From: an uncultured Sphingomonadaceae bacterium
GTDB taxonomy: Bacteria > Pseudomonadota > Alphaproteobacteria > Sphingomonadales > Sphingomonadaceae
Length of the DNA: 64,000 nt
Assembly (NCBI GenBank): GCA_947489315.1
Contig: CANLCX010000002.1
Span: 620,001 to 684,000, forward strand
Reading direction: 5' to 3'
In this document: positions 42,215-53,615 of the stretch, piece after piece
Position numbering within the stretch: position 1 is the stretch's first letter
Layout: each line of letters opens with the position of its first letter
Translations under genes and position numbers: made by a program
The notes under the pieces: generated by a model
Told to the model about the DNA's origin: nothing
Database searches by the model: none
What the model saw: the letters and a program-made list of their open reading frames with translations, nothing else

Positions 42215-43648
42215 CTAGCCCTGACCAATCAGATTGGGGAAGACCGCGAAAACGAAAATCATCGTCACTGCCAGCGGTGCCAGCCAAGCAATCAGAAAGC
42301 GCCACAATCCAAACATCGCGCCTTCCAGACCGGTTTCTTCTTTCACCAGCTTCTTATCGGCACGCCAACCAATGAAGACCGCTGTTAAAAAGGCTGTAAC
42401 CGGGAGCAATATTTTCGAGACCAAATCGTCAATCGCGTCGAAGATATTCTTATCCTCAAAAAGCGGAATAAACCCAAGCGGGCGAACATCACTCCAGACG
42501 TTAAGCGATAAGGCACAGGCGACACCGATCAGGAATATCACACCGCCAACCAGCCAGGCAGCAAAGGCACGGCTCCATTCAAACCGCCGCATTGCCCAGG
42601 CCACCACACCCTCCAGCAAAGATATCGAGCTGGTGAGAGCCGCAAAAAAGATCAATACGAAGAATAACAATCCAACCAGTGATCCCGCAGGCATGTTGTG
42701 AAATGCGATAGGGAGGGACTGGAATACCAATGTCGGCCCTGCCGCGACATCCAGGCCAACTGCAAACACGATAGGGAAAATCATCAAACCGGCCAGAAGG
42801 GCGACACCGGTATCGGCAAAAGCAATCATGCCGGCAGTGGGAGCGAGGTTGGTTTCCCTGGACACATAGCCGCCATAAGTGATCAACGCAGCCGAGGCGA
42901 CGCTCATGGAAAATAGCGCCTGTCCCAAGGCATCATTCACCACCGCTGGTGATAATTTCGAGAAATCAGGAGTGAACAGGAAAGAAACGGCCTTAGCGAA
43001 TTCCCCCGTAAATGCGCCATAAAGCGTGATCAGGACGAGTAGCACGAAGAAGGTCGGCATCAGATAAGTTGCCGCTTTCTCAATTCCGTCGGTAACACCG
43101 CGTGCAACAATCCAGATGGTGATAATCATGAACAATGTGTGCATGCCCATCAGCATGGGGATATTCGCAAACAGGTCGGTCATGCGGCCTGGAATGGTTT
43201 CCGGATTCTCACCGGCCAATGCACCAGCGAACGGATCGCCGGAGAATAGAGCGCCCAGAAAATCAACGCTCATCACGCCGACATAGTACATGACCCAACC
43301 GGCCACGACGCTGTAAAAGGTGAGGATCAGGAAGGCATTTAATATACCGATGCCGCCAAATATACCCCAATTTTTGCTAACCTTGGAATCTTCAGCGACC
43401 TTGACGACACTATGAAACGCATCACTACGACCATGCCGACCGATCAATATTTCGGAGAGCATCATCGGCAAACCAATCAAAAGGATGCAACCAATATAAA
43501 CGAGCACAAACGCGCCGCCGCCATTTTCGCCAGCCAGCGTCGGAAAACGCCAGATATTGCCAAGGCCGACGGCCGCGCCCACGGCTGCTAAAATAAAGGC
43601 TGTCCGCGATGACCATCCTTCTCCGGTTGGTGCTGCTGGTCCTGCCAT
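42215..43648 (-). CDS. Sodium-dependent transporter, NSS/SNF family
   Basis: A 477-aa protein with about 12 transmembrane helices. The N-terminal GAAVGLGNIWRFPTLAGENGGGAFVLVY segment is the sodium/substrate site of the neurotransmitter:sodium symporter family. It probably imports an amino acid with sodium; specificity is unknown. It is followed immediately by yacG in the same direction. Confidence 0.94.
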   Translation of the reverse strand: MAGPAAPTGEGWSSRTAFILAAVGAAVGLGNIWRFPTLAGENGGGAFVLVYIGCILLIGLPMMLSEILIGRHGRSDAFHSVVKVAEDSKVSKNWGIFGGIGILNAFLILTFYSVVAGWVMYYVGVMSVDFLGALFSGDPFAGALAGENPETIPGRMTDLFANIPMLMGMHTLFMIITIWIVARGVTDGIEKAATYLMPTFFVLLVLITLYGAFTGEFAKAVSFLFTPDFSKLSPAVVNDALGQALFSMSVASAALITYGGYVSRETNLAPTAGMIAFADTGVALLAGLMIFPIVFAVGLDVAAGPTLVFQSLPIAFHNMPAGSLVGLLFFVLIFFAALTSSISLLEGVVAWAMRRFEWSRAFAAWLVGGVIFLIGVACALSLNVWSDVRPLGFIPLFEDKNIFDAIDDLVSKILLPVTAFLTAVFIGWRADKKLVKEETGLEGAMFGLWRFLIAWLAPLAVTMIFVFAVFPNLIGQG

Positions 43649-43706
43649 ATCTGAAACTCCCCTGTATACTTTACGCGCCGTCTGAGCGGCCTAGTTGCTG
43701 CTGTTA

Positions 43707-44087
43707 CTAGCCTCTCATCAACATCGGGCCAAGTGGTTTTCCGGCAAATATGTGAACATGTAGATGCGGGACTTCCTGATGCCCGTCCTGGCCGATATTG
43801 GCGAGCAGCCGATAGCCAGGCTCGACCATAGCTGCTTCACGCGCCACATGACCGACACCGCGCACGAAACCAGCGATTTCCGCTTCACTGGCCGTGGCTG
43901 AAAAATCGTCCCAGCTGACATATCTGCCCTTGGGGATCACCAATATGTGATGGGGCGCTTGCGGGTTGATATCGTGAAAGGCGAGAACATAGTCATCCTC
44001 GTAAACCGTCTTGTTGGGAATTTCCCCGCGGAGGATTTTCGCGAAGATATTCTGGTCATCATAAGGTTGGGTTGCATCAATCGCCAT
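43707..44087 (-). CDS. HIT (histidine triad) family nucleotide-binding protein
   Basis: A 126-aa HINT-type protein with the triad HLHVHIFAG and the upstream strands ILRGEIPNKTVYEDDYVLAF and HHILVIPKG. It hydrolyses adenosine phosphoramidates or similar. It lies three bases after hisE in the same direction, so it is likely part of the histidine transcript. Confidence 0.94.
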   Translation of the reverse strand: MAIDATQPYDDQNIFAKILRGEIPNKTVYEDDYVLAFHDINPQAPHHILVIPKGRYVSWDDFSATASEAEIAGFVRGVGHVAREAAMVEPGYRLLANIGQDGHQEVPHLHVHIFAGKPLGPMLMRG

Positions 44088-44090
44088 GGA

Positions 44091-44408
44091 TCAGTCCTTT
44101 CTCGACGCTTTTTCGGCTATGCCGGACAGGCCTTCGCGACGCGCCAGTTCGGCCAGCACGTCATCTATCGATAAATCCATGTCGGCCAGCAGGACCATCA
44201 GGTGAAACAGGACGTCCGCTGCTTCGCCGATCATATCCGCTTTATCATCCTGCACCGCCGCGATGATTGCTTCAACTGCTTCCTCGCCAAGCTTCTCAGC
44301 CATTTTTGCGCGGCCTTTGGCGCGTAGGCTAGCGACGTAGCTGTCACTAGGATCCGCATCGCGGCGCGCGAGGATGGTTGCTTCCAGTTTTTGCAAAATA
44401 TCGTTCAT
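44091..44408 (-). CDS. hisE: Phosphoribosyl-ATP diphosphatase HisE
   Basis: A 105-aa MazG-like HisE (KLGEEAVEAIIAA, EAADVLFHLMVLLADM; Glu/Asp residues bind magnesium). It catalyses the second step of histidine synthesis. In relatives hisE usually follows hisF directly; here two PEP-CTERM genes and about 1.7 kb separate it from hisF, though all are on the same strand. Confidence 0.96.
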   Translation of the reverse strand: MNDILQKLEATILARRDADPSDSYVASLRAKGRAKMAEKLGEEAVEAIIAAVQDDKADMIGEAADVLFHLMVLLADMDLSIDDVLAELARREGLSGIAEKASRKD

Positions 44409-44480
44409 GGATACCCGTTTGCGCGAGCAATGGGACGGGCGTCAAGTCTTTGAGAAGCTCTAACCACTATTAGCCATAAG

Positions 44481-44512
44481 AAAGGGCCGTCTAATCCCCC
44501 GATGACGACCCT
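44481..44512 (-). terminator. Probable terminator after the first PEP-CTERM gene
   Basis: On the minus strand GGGTCGTC...GACGGCCC is followed by TTTCTT, 50 bases downstream of the PEP-CTERM gene at 44562-44954. The stem has one mismatch and a long loop. Confidence 0.5.
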
Positions 44513-44561
44513 CCCATGATGCAGCAAGATCAAGGATCTGCGCACCAATGCTGACGAACTT

Positions 44562-44954
44562 TTACAATTTCTTGCGTTTCTTGCGCGCGGCGAACCGGCC
44601 AGCGACCAGACCGGCGACACCCAGCGCCAGCATGAACATGTTTGAAGGTTCAGGAATTGGAGTGCCACCCGATGACGAACCGCCAGAGGATGAGCTGGTC
44701 GATGCCGTACCACTTGAACCGGTGGATGTGCTTGTTGTAGTTCCACCATAGCTGGACGAACCCCATCCCGAACTGCCCCAACCTGACGAACCCCAACCAG
44801 AGCTGCCCCATCCGGAACTACCCCAGCCGCCTGATGTGCTCCAGCCGCCGCGTGGACCACCGTCATGGGGATACCAGGCTGCTTGTGCCGGAGCCGCAGC
44901 GCCGATGCTAATCGCTACGCCGCCTGATAATATGGTCAATTTCAGTAAATTCAT
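44562..44954 (-). CDS. PEP-CTERM protein with GWGSS repeats
   Basis: A 130-aa exported protein: signal peptide ending APAQA, five tandem GWGSS units, a Ser/Thr/Gly-rich stretch, then PIPEPSNMFMLALGVAGLVAGRFAARKKRKK, a PEP-CTERM sorting signal (PEP, hydrophobic helix, basic tail) cleaved by an exosortase. It is probably a cell-surface or matrix protein. Its low complexity and position between hisF and hisE are odd. No exosortase is encoded in the window. Confidence 0.88.
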   Translation of the reverse strand: MNLLKLTILSGGVAISIGAAAPAQAAWYPHDGGPRGGWSTSGGWGSSGWGSSGWGSSGWGSSGWGSSSYGGTTTSTSTGSSGTASTSSSSGGSSSGGTPIPEPSNMFMLALGVAGLVAGRFAARKKRKKL

Positions 44955-45118
44955 ATTAAGCCCCGGGGAATGCCGAAAAAGTCAAATAGTTATTGCTATA
45001 GCTACGCAATTTTCCTGCCAAAATGGCGGGACCGGCGCAGTCGGCTATTCATGATGGTTAACGAATTTTCGGCACCATTAGTTATGTAAGTTAAACCGAC
45101 ATTAACCATGAAAATAAC

Positions 45119-45135
45119 TGTCCCATAACGGGACA
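45119..45135. promoter_or_regulatory. Inverted repeat upstream of the first PEP-CTERM gene
   Basis: TGTCCC-ATAAC-GGGACA, perfect 6-base arms, 165 bases upstream of the start of the gene at 44562-44954. A candidate operator; no regulator can be named. Confidence 0.3.
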
Positions 45136-45162
45136 ATGTGCATCACGGCCAAGCTTTGGAAT

Positions 45163-45193
45163 TGAAAAAGGGAGGCTGTTCAACCTCCCTTTC
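45163..45193 (-). terminator. Terminator after the second PEP-CTERM gene
   Basis: Minus strand AAAGGGAGG-TTGAACAG-CCTCCCTTT followed by TTC, about 25 bases after the stop of the gene at 45219-45920. Confidence 0.8.
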
Positions 45194-45218
45194 TGTCATC
45201 TGATAATGGCGAAGCAGC

Positions 45219-45920
45219 TTAGTCTGCTTGCTTGTTCTTGCGCCGACGCCGCATCAGGCGCCCTGCTGCAAGGCCGCCAGCGCCAAGGCCGAAAAGGACC
45301 AACACGCCGGGTTCTGGCACAGGTGTACCCCCGGTAGAACCGCCCGTCGATCCGCCAGAGCTAGAGGAACTGCTTGAAGACGAGCTGCTACTCGAGCTGG
45401 AGCTGGACGAGCTGGTTGAGCCGCCAAAGCTGGACGAGCCGCCCGTCGAGGTTGAAACGCCACCAGTGGAAGTGGATACGCCACCTGTTGATGTTGATAC
45501 GCCGCCGGTCGACGTCGACACGCCACCCGTTGATGTGGATATGCCGCCCGTTGAAGTGGATGTCGAACCGCCTGTGGATGTGCTGGAGAAACCGCCGGTG
45601 GACGTTGATGTCGAACCGCCAGTCGAACCAGAAGTCGTGCCGCCGCCGGTGGAAGTAGAAGTAGATCCGCCGCTGGTTGAAGACCCGCCGGATGATGTCG
45701 AGGTGGAGCCGCCCGAACTGGTCGAGCTTACGCTACCGGAACTGCCGGTCGAGCCACCACGGCTGGAAGAACCATAGCCGCCAGTGCTGGAATAACCTCC
45801 GCTAGTGCCGCCTCGCTTAGCACCGCCTTCAGATTTGGTAGGGTAAATAGCATAAGCCGGAACGGCGGCGATTGCCAAAGTCGATATGGAACCAATTAGT
45901 GCAGTGCGAATAATTTTCAT
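45219..45920 (-). CDS. PEP-CTERM protein with STGG/serine repeats
   Basis: About 233 aa: signal peptide ending PAYA, then long low-complexity repeats (STSTGG, TSTGGVS units, a run of about 17 Ser), then PVPEPGVLVLFGLGAGGLAAGRLMRRRRKNK, a PEP-CTERM anchor. It is likely a heavily modified surface or biofilm protein. ATG at 45920 is preferred over 45932. The complementary strand gives a long false frame (45232-45777). It sits between hisF and hisE with its own terminator. Confidence 0.87.
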   Translation of the reverse strand: MKIIRTALIGSISTLAIAAVPAYAIYPTKSEGGAKRGGTSGGYSSTGGYGSSSRGGSTGSSGSVSSTSSGGSTSTSSGGSSTSGGSTSTSTGGGTTSGSTGGSTSTSTGGFSSTSTGGSTSTSTGGISTSTGGVSTSTGGVSTSTGGVSTSTGGVSTSTGGSSSFGGSTSSSSSSSSSSSSSSSSSSSGGSTGGSTGGTPVPEPGVLVLFGLGAGGLAAGRLMRRRRKNKQAD

Positions 45921-46069
45921 CTCATCCCTCATTTCGCCCTATGGGCTTTTCCGCGTCTAGACAGGTTTTGACCGTGTCGAATGGTTTCGCCGGGCAAATA
46001 GTTTAGAAAACGTTAATGGGAAAACGACGTTAATATTATGTAAAAATATATAGTTAACAGAAGCTTTTT

Positions 46070-46106
46070 CCAAACTGTCTCAGTTTGGATCAACTTGAGA
46101 CTATAT
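46070..46106 (-). other. Alternative hairpins downstream of hisF
   Basis: The minus strand right after the hisF stop can form either GTCTCA/TGAGAC or CCAAACT-GAGAC-AGTTTGG; the two share bases and exclude each other. The minus strand continues with an A run, so neither is a normal terminator for hisF. Confidence 0.4.
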
Positions 46107-46107
46107 C

Positions 46108-46875
46108 TTAACTATTGCGACGCGCAGGCAATCCGGCTGCCCGCAGAGCATCATGGGCTTCTGATATGCTATGCTGACCAAAGTGGAAAATTGAGGCGGC
46201 AAGCACCGCATTGGCACCGCCCTTGATTACACCATCGACCATATGATCAAGATTACCAACCCCGCCGCTAGCCACGACCGGAATGGACACCGCATCGGCA
46301 ATCGCGCGGGTCAATGCCAGGTCATAGCCATCGCGGGTACCGTCGCGGTCCATCGAAGTGACGAGCAACTCCCCTGCCCCCAGTTCCGCCATGCGCACCG
46401 CATGTTCCAAAGCATCAATAGCGGTCGGTGTCCGGCCACCATGGGTGAAAATTTCCCAGCGACTCTCATCAACCCGCCGTGCATCTATCGAAGCAACCAT
46501 GCATTGGCTGCCAAAGCGTCCGGCAATATCGCTCACCACTTCTGGGCGGGAGACCGCCGCGCTATTGACCGCGACCTTGTCGGCACCAGCCATGAGCAGA
46601 GCGCGCGCATCGTCCGCTGTCCGCACGCCGCCGCCTACCGTGACAGGCATGAAACAGACTTCCGCCGTCCGCCGCACCACATCAATAATGGTATCGCGCT
46701 TTTCATGACTCGCACCAATGTCCAAAAAACAAAGCTCATCCGCGCCAGCCGCATCATAGGCGCGCGCCTGCTCGACCGGATCACCAGCATCTTTCAGGTC
46801 AACGAAATTGACACCCTTGACCACGCGGCCATCGGCAACGTCGAGACAAGGTATAACGCGGATGCGGACGGTCAT
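46108..46875 (-). CDS. hisF: Imidazole glycerol phosphate synthase subunit HisF
   Basis: A 255-aa (beta/alpha)8 barrel: [19 protein letters not shown] with the catalytic Asp, [36 protein letters not shown] phosphate site. It forms imidazole glycerol phosphate and AICAR with HisH. It is 2 bases after hisA. Confidence 0.98.
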   Translation of the reverse strand: MTVRIRVIPCLDVADGRVVKGVNFVDLKDAGDPVEQARAYDAAGADELCFLDIGASHEKRDTIIDVVRRTAEVCFMPVTVGGGVRTADDARALLMAGADKVAVNSAAVSRPEVVSDIAGRFGSQCMVASIDARRVDESRWEIFTHGGRTPTAIDALEHAVRMAELGAGELLVTSMDRDGTRDGYDLALTRAIADAVSIPVVASGGVGNLDHMVDGVIKGGANAVLAASIFHFGQHSISEAHDALRAAGLPARRNS

Positions 46876-46877
46876 GT

Positions 46878-47603
46878 CTATCGATTGGCCATTGCTATGG
46901 CTGTCGCCAGATCGAGCCGTCCGTCATAGAGCGCGCGGCCGGTAATCACGCCTTCAATTCCCTCGGGTGCATGCAGGCCCAACATGTGAATATCATCCAA
47001 TCCTTTGACCCCACCGCTAGCAATGACAGGAATATCAACCGCCCGAGCTAGATCAACAGTCGCTTCAATATTGCAACCGGTCAGCATGCCATCGCGGCCC
47101 ACATCGGTGAATAACAGAGACGCCACACCGGCGTCCTCAAAGCGGCGTGCCATGTCGATAACGCTGACTTCCGACACATCGGCCCAGCCTTCGGTCGCAA
47201 CCATATTGTCACGGGCATCGACGGCAACGACGATACCGCCTTCATATGTTTTCGCCATGTCACGAACAAATTCCGGATCTTTCAGCGCTGCGGTGCCAAT
47301 CACTAGCCGCGCCACGCCCAATTCGAACCAACGCTCTACCGTTTCCCGGTTTCTGATGCCGCCACCCAGTTGGACATAGCCCGGGAAGCTGGCGACAATC
47401 GCCTCAACCGCTTCGGCATTGCGCGGGGACCCCGCAAAAGCACCGTCCAGATCGACGACATGGATATGCTCTGCGCCAGCCTTGGAAAACAGCCCCGCTT
47501 GCTCCGCCGGATTGTCGCCATAGACGGTGGCGCGGTCCATATCGCCCTCGGCAAGGCGCACGACTTCGCCTGATTTCAGGTCGATGGCAGGAAATACGAT
47601 CAT
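46878..47603 (-). CDS. hisA: Phosphoribosylformimino-AICAR-P isomerase HisA
   Basis: A 241-aa barrel paralogue of His[19 protein letters not shown] with catalytic Asp, [47 protein letters not shown] at 47603 overlaps the hisH stop (ATGA). It catalyses the fourth step of histidine synthesis. Confidence 0.98.
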   Translation of the reverse strand: MIVFPAIDLKSGEVVRLAEGDMDRATVYGDNPAEQAGLFSKAGAEHIHVVDLDGAFAGSPRNAEAVEAIVASFPGYVQLGGGIRNRETVERWFELGVARLVIGTAALKDPEFVRDMAKTYEGGIVVAVDARDNMVATEGWADVSEVSVIDMARRFEDAGVASLLFTDVGRDGMLTGCNIEATVDLARAVDIPVIASGGVKGLDDIHMLGLHAPEGIEGVITGRALYDGRLDLATAIAMANR

Positions 47604-48220
47604 GGTTTCCACTCCAAAAAGCGTTTCAGGAAGGCCAGCCCATAGGCTTGGCTTTTCTCAGGATGAAATTGCACACCGACGATATTGTCGCGGCCGATAG
47701 CCGACACTAGCTGCATGCCATGATGGGTCGTCGCTAAAATATCGTCTGTATCCGCCGCATCAAAATGATAGCCATGGAGATAATAAGCCTCTCCAGCTTC
47801 TAGCAAGTCATGGCCAGCTGTCGGAGTGACATCATTCCAACCCATATGCGGAACTTTAATATCTGCTGATGGCGCTGGAATCGCGTGCACGGTCCCGCCG
47901 ATCCAGCCAAGCCCCTGATGATCGCCAAATTCTATGCCCTTGTCGGCGAGCAATTGCATGCCAACACAAATGCCGAGGAATGGAACAGCGTCTTGCCGCA
48001 CCCTTTCGTCCATCGCTGCAATCATTCCATCAATGCCCGCCAAGGCGTCACGGCAAGCGCCAAAGGCGCCGACACCGGGCAAGACGATACGATCCGCCGC
48101 CGCGACCACATCCGGGTCAGCGGTCACGACCACACCGGACGCACCAGCCGCGATCAGCGCATTATGCACGCTGTGTAAATTACCCGCGCCATAGTCGATC
48201 AGCGCAATGGTTTCAGCCAC
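47600..48220 (-). CDS. hisH: Imidazole glycerol phosphate synthase subunit HisH
   Basis: A 206-aa class I glutamine amidotransferase: [25 protein letters not shown] (catalytic Cys), [10 protein letters not shown] (His/Glu). It supplies ammonia to HisF. GTG at 48220 is preferred over the longer frame from 48268: it gives the usual N-terminus, has AAAGG upstream, and overlaps the hisB end by eight bases. Confidence 0.97.
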   Translation of the reverse strand: MAETIALIDYGAGNLHSVHNALIAAGASGVVVTADPDVVAAADRIVLPGVGAFGACRDALAGIDGMIAAMDERVRQDAVPFLGICVGMQLLADKGIEFGDHQGLGWIGGTVHAIPAPSADIKVPHMGWNDVTPTAGHDLLEAGEAYYLHGYHFDAADTDDILATTHHGMQLVSAIGRDNIVGVQFHPEKSQAYGLAFLKRFLEWKP

Positions 48221-48806
48221 CAAGCTGGCCTTTGGTTGAAGGAATCGCGTCGCCCTTACGCGGGTCACGCTCTACCGCTTGCCGCATGGAACGGGCAAAG
48301 CCCTTGAAAATACTTTCGGCAATATGGTGGTTATTTTCACCATAAAGCAGCTCGATATGCAGCGTTATACCCGCTGCATCCGCCACACTGTGGAACCAGT
48401 GCTTGAACAGCTCCGTATCCATTTCACCGAGCCGTTCCTGTGAAAAGGCAGCTTTCCAGACCAGCCAAGGCCGCCCGGAAATATCCAGCGCTATGCGAGT
48501 CAGCGTTTCGTCCATCGGTGAATAAGTGCCACCATAGCGCACGATCCCGGCCTTATCGCCAAGCGCCTGATGGATCGCCTGACCCACCGCAATGGCGCTG
48601 TCTTCGGTCGTGTGGTGCTGATCAACGTGCAGGTCACCTTTGATCTTCAGCTTCAGATCGATCAACGAATGCCGCGAAAATTGTTCAATCATATGGTCCA
48701 GAAAACCAATGCCCGTCGACACGTCATATTGCCCGGTTCCGTCAAGATTCAACTCGACGAAAATCTCGGTTTCCTTGGTGTTTCGCTCTATTGTCGCTGT
48801 TCTCAT
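48213..48806 (-). CDS. hisB: Imidazoleglycerol-phosphate dehydratase HisB
   Basis: A 197-aa dehydratase with the duplicated manganese motifs ([40 protein letters not shown]). First gene of the leftward his cluster hisB-hisH-hisA-hisF. It is divergent from sspB across about 125 bases that must hold both promoters. Confidence 0.98.
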   Translation of the reverse strand: MRTATIERNTKETEIFVELNLDGTGQYDVSTGIGFLDHMIEQFSRHSLIDLKLKIKGDLHVDQHHTTEDSAIAVGQAIHQALGDKAGIVRYGGTYSPMDETLTRIALDISGRPWLVWKAAFSQERLGEMDTELFKHWFHSVADAAGITLHIELLYGENNHHIAESIFKGFARSMRQAVERDPRKGDAIPSTKGQLGG

Positions 48807-48932
48807 GGATCATGCCTATAAAGGCTGGATTTTATCAGGCAAGAATTTCGCTGCAAAATCAGAAATATCACAGTTGTGGAAAATTGTTCAAATGCCCTTG
48901 ACCCTGCCCCGCGTTCGCGCCACCAAGTACAT

Positions 48933-49418
48933 ATGAACGATAGCTCGCCAGATAGCCTGATTCCTTATGACGAAATAGTGCAGGAAGCCTTGCGCGCTGT
49001 GGTTGGTCGGGTGCTGGGCGAAGTCAAGGCCAATGGCCTGCCGGGCGAGCATCATTTCTACATTACATTCAAGACCCGTGCACCGGGCGTAGACATACCC
49101 GAGCATTTGATGGCGAAATTCCCTGACGAGATGACGATTGTGCTGCAAAATCGCTATTGGGACCTATCGGTTAGCGAAGACCGGTTTGAAGTGGGGCTAA
49201 GCTTTAATCAGATTAGCTCCATGCTCCATATACCATTTGCTGCGATCACATCCTTTGTCGATCCAGCCGTCGATTTCGCTCTGCAATTTCAGGTCGATGA
49301 AATCGAAGGCGACCTTGATGCGCACGAACCGGCGCAAAATGACGGCGATCAACCAGCATCAGAATTGGTCGATGATGGCTCCAATGTCGTGACCGTGGAC
49401 TTCGGCAAAAAGAAGTAG
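48933..49418 (+). CDS. sspB: ClpXP adaptor SspB
   Basis: A 161-aa SspB of the alphaproteobacterial type: [67 protein letters not shown], with an acidic flexible tail ending [11 protein letters not shown] that contacts ClpX. It delivers ssrA-tagged proteins to ClpXP. ATG at 48933 begins the family-length protein. fumC follows seven bases later. Confidence 0.95.
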   Translation: MNDSSPDSLIPYDEIVQEALRAVVGRVLGEVKANGLPGEHHFYITFKTRAPGVDIPEHLMAKFPDEMTIVLQNRYWDLSVSEDRFEVGLSFNQISSMLHIPFAAITSFVDPAVDFALQFQVDEIEGDLDAHEPAQNDGDQPASELVDDGSNVVTVDFGKKK

Positions 49419-49425
49419 CTGCCTG

Positions 49426-50823
<1,398 letters not shown>

Positions 50824-50874
50824 GTTAGAATAGGATAGCATCTATATCACAATCGGGGGCGCGATGAGGCAAAC

Positions 50875-51780
50875 ATGGACGACCCGATCAATGAATCATT
50901 AAACGCCGTGGACATATTGCTCCGGCAACTGCTCAGCATGTGGGAGCAGGCCGTATCTCTGCTCCCCAGCCTCTTCATCGCTACGATTGTCCTCATTGTT
51001 ACCTGGGTCATCGCTCGCTTCGCCACCCGCATTGCTGATAAGCTAACCGACAAGACCAATATGCGCGCTTCGCTGCAGGAATTAGTTGAGACCATGGTGC
51101 GCCTAGCGATCTGGATAATCGGCCTGATGGCAACACTGACCATATTGCTGCCCGGCCTGACCCCAGCCAGCCTGATCGCCGGCCTTGGCTTTGGCGCGGT
51201 TGCTATTGGTTTTGCCTTTCAGGATATTTTCGAAAATTTCATGGCCGGTGTGTTGATCATGATCCGCGAAAAAATGCGAATTGGCGATTATATTGAATGC
51301 GAAGGCGTGGAAGGCATTGTCGAGCAAATTGCGCTGCGTGAAACCCATGTCCGTCGCAATAACCGGGAACTTACGATCATTCCCAATTCGGTCCTTTTCA
51401 AAAACCCGGTCAAAATCCTGACCGATGCGGAAAAACGCCGCCATGAGATTATTGCCGGTGTATCCTATGACAGCGATCTGGAAAGCGCCAAACAAGTTAT
51501 CTTGAAAGCGGTACAATCGGCCGAACATGTTGACCCAGCGGAACCTGTTGATGTCTTCGCCTGCGAATTCAACTCCAGCTCAGTCGATTTCAAGGTCCGC
51601 TGGTGGTCCGGGTCAAAACCACGCGCCATGCATGACAGCCGCGACAGCGTTATCCGCGCGATAAAACGCGCTTTGAACGAAGCCGGTATCGAAATCCCCT
51701 TCCCTTATGTTACACATACATTCAAGGAGCCAGTCCCGTTGGTATTCAAGAAACCCGTGCCCCTCGCCGGAAAGGAATAA
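50875..51780 (+). CDS. Mechanosensitive ion channel (MscS family)
   Basis: 301 aa, with three N-terminal transmembrane helices and the MscS core: pore helix PASLIAGLGFGAVAIGFAFQDIFENFMAGV, then the beta domain (RIGDYIECEGVEGIVEQIALRETHVR) and cytoplasmic vestibule. It releases solutes on hypo-osmotic shock. GAGGC precedes the ATG. A small membrane-like protein follows 4 bases downstream. Confidence 0.95.
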   Translation: MDDPINESLNAVDILLRQLLSMWEQAVSLLPSLFIATIVLIVTWVIARFATRIADKLTDKTNMRASLQELVETMVRLAIWIIGLMATLTILLPGLTPASLIAGLGFGAVAIGFAFQDIFENFMAGVLIMIREKMRIGDYIECEGVEGIVEQIALRETHVRRNNRELTIIPNSVLFKNPVKILTDAEKRRHEIIAGVSYDSDLESAKQVILKAVQSAEHVDPAEPVDVFACEFNSSSVDFKVRWWSGSKPRAMHDSRDSVIRAIKRALNEAGIEIPFPYVTHTFKEPVPLVFKKPVPLAGKE

Positions 51781-51784
51781 ACCC

Positions 51785-52054
51785 ATGTCGCTCATTCGTA
51801 ATGTCGCCACCGCCCTAGTCGGCAATGAAGCGCGTAAGCGTGGTAAAGGCAATGGATTGCTTGGCTTTGGCGTGGGCGTGCTAGCGGCGAGGATAGCGAC
51901 CCGTTCCCTGCCTGGCGCGCTACTGGTCGGTGGCGCGATGGTTGCCAAAGCGCTCTATGACCGGTCGAAGGAAGAAGAAGCAGAGCTTCCCGCATCCGAT
52001 CAGGTTATCGATATTGTCGGGACGCCCGCACCAGCAGAGCAGTCCGAAAGTTAG
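51785..52054 (+). CDS. Small membrane-associated hypothetical protein
   Basis: 89 aa from ATG 51785: a basic, glycine-rich start (GNEARKRGKGNGLLGFGVGVLAARIATRS), one or two weak hydrophobic segments (PGALLVGGAMVAKALYD) and an acidic tail. It is probably co-transcribed with the MscS gene, four bases upstream. Similar small proteins are common in sphingomonads without known function. Confidence 0.7.
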   Translation: MSLIRNVATALVGNEARKRGKGNGLLGFGVGVLAARIATRSLPGALLVGGAMVAKALYDRSKEEEAELPASDQVIDIVGTPAPAEQSES

Positions 52055-52121
52055 CGCTTAAGCCTTGCAGAATATCTAGGGTCAGATCGTATAAGGGCCG
52101 ATCCAAAACTTTGTGCGATAT

Positions 52122-52652
52122 TCAGCCGTAGCTGACTTTAACATTCGCCTTTCGCTGACGCCGCCGATTGAACCGCAAGCTACCACCTATGGCACCAAAG
52201 CCGAATATCATCAGCCCCCATGCCGCTGGTTCTGGAACAGCGTTCGCGGAAAAGGCCAATGTGCCGGAATAGGATCCTGTCCCACCAGAGGTGCCGGACA
52301 CAATCAATGTCTGGAGACCGCCCGGTATGAACAAATCTTCTATAGTGCGGAACTCAATCCGGCCGACTTGAGCAATATCAAATTCTACGCCGTTAAGAGT
52401 CACGGAGGTGAAATCAATATTGCTGGATGGGTTGGAGGACGCGATGGATGAAATCGTTGCGGATAACAGGCCTACCGATAGGCCGGTGTCAAAAATAAAC
52501 TCGTCGGAAAAGGTGTCGGCCGTTACGTCATCATTTCCAAACACGCCATCGCTGCCGTCAAAGTCGAGAAATACTGCGGCATTAGCAACGCCAGGAACCG
52601 CTAGGGCCAACACGGGCGCTAGAGCAAGCGCACAAATAGAACCAAATTTCAT
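52122..52652 (-). CDS. FxDxF-type PEP-CTERM protein
   Basis: About 176 aa: signal peptide ending GVANA, an FSDEF match to the FxDxF motif, an all-beta body rich in Ser/Thr/Ile, and the C-terminal VPEPAAWGLMIFGFGAIGGSLRFNRRR sorting signal typical of sphingomonad PEPxxWAMMIxGFG proteins. It is predicted to be exported and processed by exosortase. ATG at 52652 is preferred. It is convergent with the small protein after mscS. Confidence 0.9.
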   Translation of the reverse strand: MKFGSICALALAPVLALAVPGVANAAVFLDFDGSDGVFGNDDVTADTFSDEFIFDTGLSVGLLSATISSIASSNPSSNIDFTSVTLNGVEFDIAQVGRIEFRTIEDLFIPGGLQTLIVSGTSGGTGSYSGTLAFSANAVPEPAAWGLMIFGFGAIGGSLRFNRRRQRKANVKVSYG

Positions 52653-52799
52653 TACAATCTCCCCGAAACGGGTAAAAGACTGCCCCACCGGAATTTTTTA
52701 CAATAATTAAATCTAGTCCGACAGCATCTATTTGTAATTTCATCGCTTTATTTGCACGTGCTGCCATCAAAGCGCGCACAAAGCCGCCATGCCGCAAAG

Positions 52800-53375
52800 C
52801 TAAGCCGCGCCCTGCCATACCTTCACCGCTTCAATCGGAAAGGTCAGCATCAGCACATTGAGCGTCAGATTGTCGCGAATGGTGTAGAGCGTGAACAGTT
52901 CGAAGATCACCGCAATGGTCACGGTCCATTTGACCGGCATCCGCCGCGCCGCAAAAAAGCCCAATGTCATCCAACCTATATCGGCCATCGAATTGATGAT
53001 GCTGTCCCCGGCATAGCCAAAGGCAAAAGTCGCCTCCCGATAGCGGTCGATAATGATCGGCGAGTTTTCCAGAATTTCCCAGAAACCCTCAATAAATACG
53101 GCCAGACATAAAGCAAAACCAAGCCGCGCCGCTTCCGGCTGTTTTCGGAACAACCAATAGCCAAAGCCGTAAAACAGAAAGCCATGAATGATATGGCTGA
53201 ACGTATACCAGTCCGAAAGATGCTGACTATTCTCCGCCGACTGCACCGCACCATGCCACAGCTTTATGTTGCCGCATTCGCAAATCGGCGGCCGGTCCAT
53301 CCCGAACAAGATCGCTAGAGCGAATAAAGCCAAACCGGCCGCGGCCAATACATGGTTGCGTGATAATATCGTCAT
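52800..53375 (-). CDS. DUF2585 family membrane protein
   Basis: A 191-aa protein with about four transmembrane helices and DUF2585 hallmarks: [70 protein letters not shown]. It is conserved in alphaproteobacteria with unknown role. Confidence 0.92.
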   Translation of the reverse strand: MTILSRNHVLAAAGLALFALAILFGMDRPPICECGNIKLWHGAVQSAENSQHLSDWYTFSHIIHGFLFYGFGYWLFRKQPEAARLGFALCLAVFIEGFWEILENSPIIIDRYREATFAFGYAGDSIINSMADIGWMTLGFFAARRMPVKWTVTIAVIFELFTLYTIRDNLTLNVLMLTFPIEAVKVWQGAA

Positions 53376-53615
53376 AGCGCCCCTCAGTGGATCAAGAACA
53401 CAGCATTATCAGCAAATGATTGCAAGTTTTGTTAACGAGGGTCGCAATGGCTTCAAACTCTATATCGGCGCAGGGCCGATGCAAGCGGAGATGGTGACAA
53501 GCGCAACAGCCCCAGTTTTCTCCAACTTAAATTTGGGCGGTTGTTGCACCTGTCATCACTCTATCCATCGTCTTCTATCGCCGTCATTCTAGCGGAACCA
53601 AGGATTTGGCGGTTG

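Noticed and set aside
45232-45777. Plus-strand frame rich in VEPPVD
   Set aside because: Complement of the Ser/Thr/Gly repeats of the PEP-CTERM gene; the minus strand has the signal peptide and sorting signal.
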